NCBI GenBank assembly: GCA_009823395.1
Contig: CM020517.1
Span: 17,830,001 to 17,894,000 of the forward strand
Direction: 5' to 3'
From: Thamnaconus septentrionalis
Taxonomy: Eukaryota; Chordata; Actinopteri; Tetraodontiformes; Monacanthidae
DNA length: 64,000 nt
The notes below the pieces were generated by a model, which was not told the origin of the DNA, did no database searches, and saw nothing but the letters and a program-made list of their open reading frames with translations. This document shows positions 1 to 11,020 of the stretch, piece by piece (the stretch's first letter is position 1; every line of letters begins with the position of its first letter). Made by a program: the position numbers and the translations under genes.

Positions 1-41
1 CTGCAAAGCATCCTGGGATCCTGGGAAGTCAGCTGAAATTA

Positions 42-55
42 GCGCCATCTACTGG
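42..55 (-). promoter_or_regulatory. CTCF-like motif
   Basis: Read on the minus strand the site is CCAGTAGATGGCGC, which fits the vertebrate CTCF core CCASYAGRKGGC at every position. Binding is inferred from the motif only. Confidence 0.5.
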
Positions 56-310
56 CAAAGACACCACGTATTGAAATTTCACATAAAATATTCAGTTTTT
101 AACTCAGGGTTTTTATTTATTTGATCATCCAACGCCATCGTTAGATGGCGAACCAATGGTTAGCTTGATGCTATAAAGACGTCACTTCCGGGGTTGGCCA
201 GCAGGAGGGAACGGCGGTGACGCAACCAGGAAATACGCCGAAGGCTAAACCGTCCCGTGTGGTTACCGAGGAGGTGGGGTTTGGGTTGGTCCTTCTCGGC
301 CGGCTCCTTC

Positions 311-370
311 GGAGGACGCTTCCTTCAGACGGAGGACGCTTCCTTCAGACGGAGGACGCCTCCTTCCAAA
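311..370. repeat. 20-bp tandem repeat, three units
   Basis: The unit ggaggacgcttccttcagac occurs exactly at 311-330 and 331-350, and a diverged third unit fills 351-370. Confidence 0.85.
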
Positions 371-879
371 GGATGCAGACCCTGACACAGCCAGGGTTGC
401 TACCATCTGGACCGCAGGTCCGACACAGGGAGGCCAGCAGCCGTCCACACTCACCTGCGTGGATAATGTGTCACACTGTTGCCGTCTGTCTTCTCTCTAT
501 TTGCGACTTCAAAATCCAGAGGATTTGAAATCTTCGAGTGCAAAGCCAAACAGTCTGCCCATCCTAAAAGCGCTTCATGACGTGCAAGCGTGGTCACTCA
601 GCGAGGGCGCACAGAGCGTCTGAAAAGCATCTGGTATCGCACTGTGACTAATAGTCAGGAGACACATCGGTGGATCTGATCTGCACTGCACCGCGGTGTT
701 CGCCTCACTCTTGGTATCCGCTACAAAATAAACAATGACGTGATTTGTGAGCAGCACACGCATGAATGAAGGATTGAGGTGATGGTGGGCCGACTCCAAC
801 CCTCACGCATCGTTCAGAATGCATGAAAACGCCGTCGACTAACAAATAATAAATGTGCTTTCAAATCAAGTAAAAAAAA

Positions 880-880
<1 letters not shown>

Positions 881-908
<28 letters not shown>
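881..908. repeat. (AAC)n microsatellite
   Basis: Nine uninterrupted copies of a three-base unit follow a poly-A run. Confidence 0.9.
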
Positions 909-910
<2 letters not shown>

Positions 911-1129
911 TAACCGTGTTTATAAAAGACTCACGTTGTGTAGAACTGCAGGAACAATGCTTTGTGAATGATTCATACACTCATTACTCACTCACGCTAC
1001 CAATGTATGTACTATGTGTGCTTAATTCAATCTAAATGATGTAGGAAAAACACACCGCCGCTCAGTGTATTGAGAGAAGACAGTCAAGGACTCGACTGCG
1101 CTGAAGTCTGCCTGAACCTTAGCGCTGCG

Positions 1130-1143
1130 GCGCCATCTGCTGG
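1130..1143 (-). promoter_or_regulatory. CTCF-like motif
   Basis: The minus strand reads CCAGCAGATGGCGC, a full match to the CTCF core consensus, in the same orientation as the site at 42-55. Confidence 0.5.
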
Positions 1144-2152
1144 TCGCAACGCTGTACTTCAACTGTGGACCACGAGCTGGGACGCACCCCTGACGTCACA
1201 GATTAAAGGTAAGTAAACAAATAAACGGATATTGGGAGAGAAAAAAAAAACCCTCAAAAAGGCGTCTTCAATATGGATCAAACTACAACTTATCCAACAA
1301 TCTGGCTTCGATCAGCACATCAAGAGGAATGAGGCATTTCCCTGCCTTCTCCTGAGGCACTTTTAATTTTCTGAAGCAAAGTTATTTCTCTTTAAAAAAT
1401 GGTTCAAAATAGTTTGCAAAGAAGGAAAATGTTGAAATGTTGTTGAATTGATGTAGAAGCAAACCCTGAAAAAAAAAACAAAACATTCTGGTCATTTGTT
1501 CTGTTGTGATTTTCTTTTCTCAGTACTCTCAAGTCTTGATAACGTCTTGGTCTGGGTTCAGTGTGGTCTGGACCACAACATTACTTCAGGGTGTATAAGA
1601 TAAGAGGCCGGTGAAATGAGGCCGCATTGACATAAAATCATATCAATATTGTAAAATGCAGCGCTCACACGACTCGGCCTCCATGTCTTCTTCTCCTCGT
1701 GCCTCCTCTCTCCGTCCTCTCCACTTCTCTTCTCTTCCACTCCACTCCACTCCACTTCACTTCACGCCCTCCCAGTGAAATTTAAAGCGTCAACGATCCA
1801 TCAGCACAGCTCCACTGCCCCCAAGCCTCAGGCGTGGCGGACATCCTGCCTCCCGATTCGCCACCAAGACACAACAACGGCGGAGGGAAGCTGGGAAAGG
1901 CTCCCGAACAAACACCAGACGCCAGTTGCTGGATTCGTGAACCTCAACCAGGCTTTTGTACATGTGTGCAAAACAAAACTGATCGAATTCTTGGTTTCTA
2001 GATTGGATTTTTGTAGACAAAGGCAGCTAAGCTAACTGGTCACCATGCCAAGTGAAGGGTTTGAATTCATGGAACTGTTTAGTTTGGAATCTGATGGCCA
2101 ACCAGATACTCAGGTGAATTTATAACGTCAATAAAGAGTGTAAGTGAATATG

Positions 2153-2330
2153 CAGGTACAACCCGAAAAATTAGAATATCGAGTAAAAGTTGTTTTATTT
2201 TGGCAATTTAACATAAAAGATGAAAGCAACAAATTTTATTGAGCCATTCCACGCAAATTGACATCTCAAGCAGTTCCTTGTTGTCACTTTGCTGATTAAG
2301 ATTTTCAGCTTATTAAAAGCACAAAGCCAA
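2153..2330 (+). mobile_element. Tc1-like transposon fragment, left end
   Basis: Starts with a CAGGTACAACCCGAAAAATT-type terminus and continues with the same internal sequence as the copies at 14526-14865 and 16690-16986 (aaaagatgaaagcaacaaat, then aagcagttccttgttg). The 'ATTAGAATATC' end is typical of fish Tc1/mariner families. No right terminus is seen, so this copy is truncated or diverged beyond about 2330. Confidence 0.7.
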
Positions 2331-3983
2331 AGACCATGAAGGGACTTGATGGGTGACAGACGTTAAAGACGGCGCACACACTACTTAAACACACAAAGCT
2401 GGAGCAGCTCGACAAGAGTCAACTGTGACACACGAGTCAGGGAAGGAAGCTCATGACCCGCCCACATTCCCGGGAATTGAACAACAGAATAACAAAGAGA
2501 GCAACGACAGAAATTTTAAATAATCACACAGAAGGCGACCGATCCAGGATGAATATATATCACTAGAAAGAAAAGGCTTCTCTATTTCTATATTTCAACT
2601 CTAATGCAGCAGCACAGATCGTCTACCAGCTCCTGAAGTTGATGGAAACCAAAGCCTGAGCTAATGGAGTGGATATTGGATTTACACTCATTACATGGCA
2701 AAAAAAAAACAAAAAACCAAGACATTTAATAAATGAATAAGTTGCACTGTTGCCAAGAGCCTGATAGGCTGCTAGATAATCCAACTGGGGTCAGTGTTAA
2801 GCGACTGCAGAGACCTGATACAGTCTACACTCAGCCAGCTGGGTGCCAGCAAGGAAACCACAGAACAATCAAGAACATTCAAAGCGGCTCCAGTGTTCTC
2901 GTTACAGACTACGGTGTACATAAAATATGACGTGCGAGTTCCTCATTGTGAGCGCCGCCCTCTGTCAGTCCGTCGGCCCGCAACCATGAATTAGGCATCG
3001 AGCGAGACGGTAACTAGGCCACGACGAGCTGGAGCGCGGCAGCGCGGCAGCGCGGAGCAGAAGGCCTACGACTGCGCAGCGAGGAGGAGCGCTAGAGGAG
3101 CCTCCAACGCTGCTTCACACCTGTCGACAACAACGCTGGTCAATTCTGTTTGAAAGGGAAAAATGTGCAAAACGGTGCCTCTGTTTTAAAATAGTTGCCC
3201 AGAGGGAAAACAGACTGCACTCTCAAGAAGGTTTCCAATGATTTCTCAGCATGGACGAGGCCTGAAATCTCGCCAATGCGGCTCAGACTGGCACGAGGAC
3301 GAGGATGAGATATCGAGTGCATCTGTCTGTCTGTCTGTGGGTCTGTCTGTCAACTGTATAGAATAGATTAAAAAAATAAATAAAACCCGATTCCCCTCAG
3401 CTGTCATCTTCAGGCATGGTCTGACTGAACTGCTGCTCAGCTTTGACTCTTTTTTTTTTTCCATCACAGCGTCACATTTTTGCAGTTTTACAAAAACACA
3501 CATGAATATTCCAGTAATTCACTTTTAGCTGATACACTGCACCAGACCGATTCCATAAGCTGCTGTGGTTTAACATCCGCCACTTTAACATCACCTGGAA
3601 CCAAGAGGAACCGAGGCTGCTGAACTGATTCAGCCTTCTCAACGCCCAACGACGGTGAGGAACAACCAGCCAGTAAGAAGCTCACAAAAGAGATGAAAAC
3701 TGACACAGCATTTCAAGCTCACGCTGCTCTATGGAGACTTGTGACAGGTTATCACAATATTATATTATACCTGCTGCACCTTGAACCTTGCCCAAATGCA
3801 TTCTGGGAAAATTTGATGCATGTCGTTTCAAGAAATAAAAATAGATGGGTAGATAGACAGACAGACAGACAGATAGATAGATAGATTTTTGGCAATGAAA
3901 TTGTGACTTGAAAGATGCAATGGACAGTTTGTGAAGAATATGAAGTGTTTACGTCAGTAATAAACTACTGCCATTGGTTGATC

Positions 3984-3986
<3 letters not shown>

Positions 3987-4019
<33 letters not shown>

Positions 4020-4028
4020 GGGGGGGGT
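3987..4028. repeat. (GT)n followed by poly-G
   Basis: About 15 GT dinucleotides run directly into a tract of twelve or so G residues. Confidence 0.9.
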
Positions 4029-4751
4029 TACACTATTTGCCATCGACCAGGCTATAACTTCATTTCCAGGCTAACGCGACACATACATTTGGCCTTCAAA
4101 CGTCTCCTCCGTATCGACGCGGTTATCGATTGAAACGTATAATCGCGGTGCATCCAGTTTAAAATGAAGAAGCACGAGGGGGGGGGGGGGGGGTTGACGT
4201 TGCAAATTTGAACGACCAGTTGGAGGAAGTTGTTGGATCGATGCTGTATGGACTAGTAGTTTATGTCATGGGGAGGTCTCTGGAGTCGAGTGTCCTCAGG
4301 ATGTTAGCAGGCCTGGCATTACAAAGCACATTGTTGAAGAGAAACAATGTCTCCATAACACCCCCTCCCGCCCCGGTGATAAGACTGTTTTAACTAACCG
4401 ATACATTGCGTCATTTGAAAAGGCCTACAGAGGATAAAAATAGACAAATGTCCATAAAGTCTCGATAATAAAGACTATCAATTAGCCCCACCGGATTCCG
4501 AGCTGCTGCCATTACAGGCTATTTCATGTACTAAAAGATTAAAACAAGTAAAAAAAAAAAAAAAATAAATATATATATATATATCAAAAATGTGCCTTGC
4601 AACATGCGTATTAGCTAAGAGATGATTGCATTGGCCTGCGCATCCTGTCGCCCCCCCTCACAGAAGCAGCACCGGGAAACAGCATCCGTCATCAGCACAG
4701 GTAGGCAGGGAGGGGGGGTGAAACACACGGACAGGGGTCGCTAGCACTTAC

Positions 4752-4995
4752 TGTCCGAGGCCATGGCTGCGGCTGCGGCTCCGGCTGCGGCTGCGGCTGG
4801 TCCCCCGTCTCACACTGCTGGCGGCGGCGGCCGTGGGATGAGGCGAGCACGGGCAGCAGAGGCAGCAGCGTCGCCGCCGCTCCTCATTCTCTGGAGCAGC
4901 GGATCTGCAGCAACACCGCCGTGGATGGAACAAAGAGCCCTTCAGGGACCGTCGGGAAAATGCCACTCTTTGGGCTGTGCGGCAGTTTGCTGTGC
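4752..4995 (-). other. Possible first exon of an unidentified minus-strand gene
   Basis: On the minus strand a G+C-rich leader (4765-4995, with CCGCAG-type hexamer repeats) leads to a strong start context, gccATGG, with the ATG at 4764-4762. The reading Met-Ala-Ser-Asp is followed by an excellent donor, A|gtaagt, at 4751. This looks like a CpG-island 5' exon with only about ten coding bases. Any later exons would lie below 4.7 kb or off the window, and I found none in 1-4751. The plus strand also has an ATG in the same palindromic ccatgg, with an Ala/Gly-rich frame, but no family match. Confidence 0.35.
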
Positions 4996-5491
4996 AAACA
5001 AACGTTAACTGAGCCGATTTTCTGCTTCTTCTTTTTTTTTTTTTTTTTGGTAAATGTGAAGTTTTAGTGTCTATTTTAAAGGTGATTCGTTGTGGAAGCT
5101 ACGCTTTGCTTTCGGTGGCATTTTTTTTTAAAGTGGGAGTGAATTAGTCTGACAAACCCCAAAAGCATCTGGGAGCTCAAAATATATCCGGTTTAAAATT
5201 GGTGAAAACGAAGAACTACCTGAACGAACTTCTCAGGGTTGAGTTCCGTGTGATGGAGCACAGAAGCACATTGTAGAGATGAATACAACCTTGGATACAA
5301 CCACTGAAAGCAACCTGCATTACCTCGGCAGTCACTAACCTCCCAAAGCTCACATTGCATAACCTTAGGTTGCTATATATTAGATTTACATTATATGCCA
5401 GTGGCACCAGTTTTTCTCTCGTTGGTAAAATACATCTGTTGTGATAAACTAAACCAACGGTTCATTTAATAAGGTCCTAGATTTTTAGACT

Positions 5492-5497
5492 TTTATT
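5492..5497 (-). terminator. Candidate SNAPC1 polyadenylation signal
   Basis: The minus strand reads AATAAA, about 190 bases beyond the inferred stop codon. Confidence 0.45.
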
Positions 5498-5684
5498 TAA
5501 AACGTCTACCACAATTGTAAAGATACATTTGTTTTAATAAAAACATTTTACATTATCTTTCAGTGACCTGGCAGATCAAATATTAAACATTATTTAAAAA
5601 ACAAAAACAAACAAAAAAAACAAAAACATGGCAAAGACCAAAACTTGAAATACATTTTGAAACAAACTCGATCAGTGAAATCAT

Positions 5685-5919
5685 TCAGGAGACATTTGAT
5701 TCTGGAGTGGACTTTGTCTCCTCTTTAACTGCTTTTGGTGTTGTTGCTATACCTGCATGAAGGAACACAAACAGAGGACTAATTATACGACGATAAATCA
5801 TTGGTGCGAGTGGACAAGAATGAACCGTTTCATTAACCTTTGTCAAAAAAGTGCAGATGTCGCATGTTGAATACACGAGCAGAGCACAAATAGTAGAGAA
5901 GAGACGGATACAGGATTGA

Positions 5920-5952
<33 letters not shown>

Positions 5953-8776
5953 GTGTACCATTTTGGGAGAAGTCCAATGTGGTGAGATTCCTAATGTTAG
6001 TCATTGCAGTGGCAGCTTTCCATATTTCACCTGGAAAGAAAGACAATTAGTTTCATCTCAAAAAAAAAAGCTAAAAAAAAAAAAAATAAAAAAAAATTAT
6101 TATAAGGGACAGATTTTAGTCGTGCAGAGAGAAAGATGAATGAGACTTTTTTTTATGTTTGTTATTTTATATGCAAGTTGTTGACAAACACTCATGAACA
6201 CAACCTCTTGTTGCAAATATTTGCAGCCTCGTTCGCTTTAATGAAAGTTAAGCTTGGAATTGAAGTTACCTGAGATCTTTACATTCATGTTGGTTTTGGC
6301 TTTAAGAGACGGCTTCCTCTGTCTCCTGGATCGACCAGAGAACTGCGGGGCTCCTGTCTCATCACCGGCGACGTCCAACTGTACCTGACGATGGCGCCGC
6401 GACCTGACGGCCTGACACACACACAAATCGACTTTCCGCTCAAGAAGTTGAAATCATAGCTCAGACTTTGCTTTAAAAAATTATTATTTTTTTTTTTCAA
6501 AGAACAAACCTCTGACGCCTGGCCGAAGGCTCTTGATTTGATGGAGGCCAGGAGGTCCGCTCTTTTGGAGGACTGAGGACACAAAGCAAACTCTCATTGG
6601 AGGTTCATTTTGAAAATGGGGCGTTTCATTCATTTTGCCAAAGATTGAGAATTCAATATGACCCTGTGATATATGATACTATATATGAAAATAAATATAT
6701 GTTAAAAGGGTTGAGTGTCTTTGAATGATGTAAGGTAAGAACCAATGTTAGATGTATAGGTGTGTTTCATTTTCAATTTGAAAATGTGCAGATCTATGTT
6801 GAGTTTTTAAAAAAAAAATACTGAAGGACAAAATACTTCATGATTGCAAGTATAAATGATTAAATTGTGAATCAATTTTGAGGAATAATGTAAAACACAT
6901 GTTTCGTTGTGTTTTTATTTTTGTTTTTTTTCCTTTTGGGTCTTTGGTATCACTAATATTCCAGGTGATCTGATGATGGGATCGCGCAAGAAGGATCGGC
7001 TTCAGAAGCATCCTTTGCAGAGTTGCTTTATTTTTGTTGTGAGTGTGCACAATGTGCACATTTGTTTTGGAAGGATACTTTTCATTTTTGTCAGTTGATG
7101 GCACAAGACTGCAATATTTTACACTGTAAACCCAAACATTCCTTCATGCTGTTTCTACAGAACTATGCGATGATACAGGAGCACCGTGAAAGTTGCACTG
7201 ACCTCCTGCTGTGACGACGGTCCTTCACCACCATCGTCCTCACTGTGGTCATCAGCGGCGTCCTGACAAGACACCGCATCTCATCAAAACCACAGCGGAC
7301 ACAAAAGGTGCAAAAAAAAAAGAAAAAAAAAGCAATATTCAAACATTCTCTCCAGAAATGTCCGACCCACCCCACTCTGCTGCCACTTGTAGAAGTCCAT
7401 CACTGTTCCGTGGAGCTCCGGGACGAGGTTCTTACGGATGAGGTCAATGGATGAAACCGCCTGTTCTGATGAAGCGGTGACGGCAGTTTTCATCTTGGCG
7501 TAGAGCTCATGGATGTTGGATAACTCCTGCACGTCAAAGGACAGGGACTCAGGGTTCATCTGGACGGTCAACGTCCTGCAGAGTGTCAGGGTGGAGTCTG
7601 CGCTCACCTCCAGCGTTTCCGGGTTGATCAGTTCGTGCGGACGAGACGTTCGCTCTATGAAGTCCTCACACAGAGGGGAGCGTTCTGGCTTCCTCTTATT
7701 ATTAAAGGAGAGCTGAAAGAAAGAAAATTGTCCTTCATAAATTAGAATTTTTAAAAGGCATCAAATCAGATCAATAAGTAAATTCTCTGCTTAGCTTTTA
7801 GTCAGAAATTAAATTGAATGAACTATTTTGTCAAATTGATTGAAACTTTCTTCACTTATTTTCCTAGTGTTTCAATAAAATATATTACTAAACCTAAAAC
7901 GCCAGATTAAACATCTTTAGGGAAACCATAACGTGCTCCCCCTTCACTCCGCTGCCAGGACGGTCAAACCTGCCCACAGTGTCAATGGTGGAACAGGCAG
8001 CTCACCAGGGTGGGCATTGCAGTGAAGTGGAAAGCTTTACGGCCGAGCATCTGCTGGAGGATGTAGACAGCGTCCCAGTGTTGAGCATCCCTGGCATCCT
8101 TCTCAAACTTCTGCACGTGTTCCCAGTCCTTCAGCGCCAGGCGGATCTGAGGACATGTAGAGGAGACGGGTCAGAAAAAAAAAAACAGCTCAGACCACAG
8201 CGCGGCTGTTTCAACGTGAGAAGCATTTCTAATGTTTCTGACATGCTGAGTGGGCACAGCTGTCTGACATCCATGCAGGCTGTACAGCAGATAAAGCCCT
8301 CCGACTCGGATCTGGAAGCTGAATGGGGGAGGAAGAAGCAACAGGCCTTGTCCAGGATCAGCCGAGTGAAAGCTCGCTTGCGGCTGTTCGATACGCCGCC
8401 ACTGCAAAAGAAAAAACAAAGAAAGACAGAATTAATGTGCTGAGCAAAGAATCACAAAATTGCTTTTAAAAAAAGTTAACTTTTCTTCTTCTTTTTTTTG
8501 CTCAATAGCTCGACGCACTATAACGCAAATGGGAATGATGACAACTTTTTTTTGAGTCATAGTCTTCTTTCTTCTAAATGGCTTGGAATCGTTCAGAGAA
8601 CACAAGACATCAACGTGTTTACAATAAGAAACAAAACAGGCATACTAGAAAATCTCAGAGAACTTCATTTCCCTCCATATCTTGGAGAAAGTCTCGAAGC
8701 GGACTGACTCAGTCTTCTGGAAGCGGCTCAGCAGCTCTTCACAGTCTAATTTCACCTGCTTCCCATAGGAAGCCAT
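5685..8776 (-). CDS. snapc1: snRNA-activating protein complex subunit 1 (SNAP43)
   Basis: SNAPC1 is a subunit of SNAPc, which binds the proximal sequence element of snRNA promoters and recruits Pol II or Pol III. Coding exons in transcript order: 8776-8646, 8401-8243, 8146-8006, 7712-7608, 7526-7371, 7262-7203, 6572-6510, 6411-6270, 5752-5685. All introns are GT-AG. Family-specific stretches include the exon 1 block ELLSRFQKTESVRFETF, then FQIRVGGLYLLYSLHG, then ALKDWEHVQKFEKDARDAQH with KAFHFTAMP. Next come SIKSRAF and the basic SRRHRQVQLD. The product is about 341 residues; the human protein is 368. The start at 8776 gives MASYGKQ. Exon 6 is an acidic linker. The short last exon is chosen because it continues phase 1, has a good polypyrimidine tract and ends in a stop; it is the least certain. 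Exon 2 needs one extra C in the run at 8324-8328 to keep frame (see findings). A candidate AATAAA lies at 5497-5492. Confidence 0.93.
5921..5950. repeat. (TG)n in SNAPC1 last intron
   Basis: Fifteen uninterrupted TG units in the intron before the inferred last exon. Confidence 0.9.
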
Positions 8777-9656
8777 GAGACTCCCGTTCTCTCAGACAGA
8801 TACACGATTAAAAAAAAACCGTTAAAATTTGTTAAAAACTTTATTGCGAAAAAGAACATCTAAGCATTTCCCTCAGGTGAGGCATAGTTCGCGCAAGTTA
8901 AACAGGAGCATCGCCATAATAAACGCATATAAACAACACAGCACGCCAAACGTCGCTGTTTAATACGTCATCACTATGCGACATGAGTGACGCCTTCATG
9001 CGTGACTTTGAGCTTTGACCACACTGTGATGTTAATGCGACCCTTTTTTAGTCGAAATTTGTTTACTTTTTCATATTGAAAAACACAGATATTTTGTGTA
9101 TACGATATCGTTGTGTTATGTATTGATGTACAGTGACAAACATGTATTGAATCTAACGAAGGTGTGTAGGAAAGTCATCTGAGCTATTATCACCCTTCTA
9201 CACAGGCGTAAATAGGGAATTATTTACATCGCGATAGATCGTCCCATTGACTCATATGGGACTATATGACTTTTTGTAGCATAAAACACAAAACCTCGTG
9301 TTCTCGATAAATGTTATCAGGTGACCGCCTCCCAATAAAACAAACAAACAGAAACACTATTGAACGGGTGAAAAGGTTTACAAAATCCGACCTTAGACGT
9401 GGTACCTGAACGTCACAACCGGATATAGGGTTCCAACGTCCGGAAGTAAACAATCCGCGGCTGACGTGGAGGAGGGAGCAGCAGTCTTTCCAGAAGAGCA
9501 GGGCGAACCTGACCACCGTCCACCGCTGCTGTCCAGCGGTTCGCCCCTCCAACTTGCTCCCGATCGAACCCTTCGTTTAAGCAGGTGCTGCCTACACTTT
9601 CCCAGCTCCCTACATTGCTCCCGTAGCCCTCGCAAAACTCCCGTTTGCTGGCTAAA
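8777..9656. promoter_or_regulatory. Shared SNAPC1-YIPF6 promoter interval
   Basis: The two start codons are 880 bases apart and point away from each other, a typical bidirectional arrangement. An ETS/GABP-type site, CCGGAAGT, lies at 9440-9447 about 210 bases before the YIPF6 ATG. CpG-containing sequence is concentrated from 8.88 to 9.02 kb and from 9.4 kb onward. The middle part is A+T-rich without visible structure. Confidence 0.55.
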
Positions 9657-11020
9657 ATGGCGGCGGAGGAGGCTAGCAGACAGCTGGCGGGGCTGTCCGA
9701 GGTGTCCATCTCGGAGGACATCCCGGTGGAGGGGGACATCTCCGTGCCCATGGGCTCCTCCAGGCGAGACGACGAGTTCTCCACGCTGGACGAGCCCGTC
9801 AAGGAGACCATCCTGCGGGATGTGCGGGCGGTGGGGAACAAGTTCATCCACGTCCTGTACCCGAAGCGCAGCTCGGCGCTGCTGCGTGACTGGGACCTGT
9901 GGGGCCCGCTGCTGCTCTGCGTGACGCTGGCGCTGCTGCTGCAGGGCGGCGCGGCGGACAGCGACGACCAGGGGGACCCCAGTTCGCCGAGGTGCGCGCC
10001 TTTTATTCTGTTTTCATGTGGTTGGAACAGGGCAGGGGTGGGCAAACTTTTTGTGACAGGGTGTGTGTGTGTGTGAGAATTAAAGTCGACCCTTTGTGAC
10101 ATCACAAAGGGCGCTGATGCCTCTCTCTAGTTACTGACCACATCCACAGGAAGGATCCGTTTTTACAAGTTGCCATGAGTTTGTTCATTCATTTATTGAT
10201 TCTCATTTATTATTGAATGTTATTTATGATTTAAAAAATAAAATAAAAAAAAATCATTAAATGGACAGTGTAGTGGGGCACCATTAATATAAAGATAAAC
10301 TTTGTAAATTTTTTTAACACCACATCTGACATTTCTTTAGTATATTTTGTACTTAAATGGCTTCAAATCGTTAAAAAAAAAAAAACACAAGAAGAAAGAC
10401 CTTTATTGATCCCACGGTGGGGAAATATGCATAATTACAGCAGCAAAAAGAAAAAGCTACAGTGCAAAAAGATCAATAGATATATTAACTAAGGATATAG
10501 ACAAAAATAAAACATTTGTAGGTATAAACAGAAAAATAAAGAGCAAGATATATACATATGAAACAAGACATGAATATGTTTAAAATAAGAAATAAAGCAA
10601 CATACTAGAAACTGGTTGTATTTTACATAAACCACCTTATTAACTCACTGACTCATTGGTTTGTTCTCACAGGTCTTTGTCATCATCTGGTTCGGCTCCA
10701 TCATCATCACCCTCAACTCCAAGCTGCTGGGCGGCACCATCTCCTTCTTCCAGAGCCTGTGCGTGCTGGGCTACTGCATCCTGCCGCTGACAGTGGCCAT
10801 GGCCGTGTGTCGCGTGGTGCTGGTGGGCGGCACCGGCGCCGTCAGCTTCGCCGTGCGCCTGGCCGTGGTCACCGCCTCCTTCGGCTGGTCCACCTTCGCC
10901 TCCACCGCCTTCCTGGCCGACAGCCAGCCGCCCAACCGCAAGGCGCTGGTGGTCTACCCCGTCTTCCTCTTCTACTTCATCATTGGCTGGATCATTCTGA
11001 CCTTCTCTCCGTCGCAGTGA
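9657..11020 (+). CDS. yipf6: Yip1 domain family member 6
   Basis: YIPF6 is a five-pass Golgi membrane protein of the Yip1 family, linked to vesicle traffic. Two coding exons are visible: 9657-9991 and 10673-11020, joined by GAG|gtgcgc and ctcacag|GTC. Exon 1 starts with MAAEEASRQLAGLSEVSISE and carries VEGDISVPM, FIHVLYPKRSSALLRDWDLW and the first membrane segment (LLLCVTLALLLQ). Exon 2 holds NSKLLGGTISFFQSLCVLGY, the middle membrane segments, FLADSQPPNRKALVVYPVFL and the last segment (FYFIIGWIILTF), then TGA. The length is about 227 residues; human is 236. As written, exon 1 loses frame near 9971-9975: five Gs give DPSSPR, while a sixth would give the expected GGPQFAE just before the donor. 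The start is chosen because it has the conserved acidic N-terminus and follows aaaATGG. There is only one intron here (see findings). Confidence 0.95.
10033..10051 (+). mobile_element. hAT-like terminal fragment in the YIPF6 intron
   Basis: The sequence CAGGGGTGGGCAAACTTTT is the classic terminus of hAT (Charlie-type) elements. It matches the left end of the complete element at 43983. No matching right end is seen in the intron, so this is a remnant. Confidence 0.5.
10399..10520. repeat. LINE 3'-tail-like repeat
   Basis: Contains 'cctttattgatcccacggtggggaaat', of which tttattgatccc is shared with the sequence near 36775. This motif is common at the 3' ends of fish non-LTR retrotransposons. 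Family assignment is not certain. Confidence 0.5.

Larger units (their letters stand above)
1..4751. other. Left flank without confident gene
   Basis: No open frame here matches a family I recognise. The first 240 bases look promoter-like: a CRE/ETS-type stretch (gacgtcacttccgg near 177-190) is followed by G+C-rich sequence, so an unannotated 5' exon on the plus strand is possible but unsupported. Other content: three 20-bp tandem units at 311-370, an AAC run, a Tc1-like fragment, a G+C-rich patch near 3.0-3.1 kb, and CTGT, GACA, GT and AT microsatellites. Two CTCF-like motifs are listed separately. Confidence 0.5.

Noticed and set aside
217..528. 103-codon open frame at the left edge
   Set aside because: Spans a 20-bp tandem repeat, starts at a non-ATG codon and has no family features.
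9413..10105. 230-codon open frame on the minus strand
   Set aside because: It is the antisense shadow of G+C-rich YIPF6 exon 1, with no family features.
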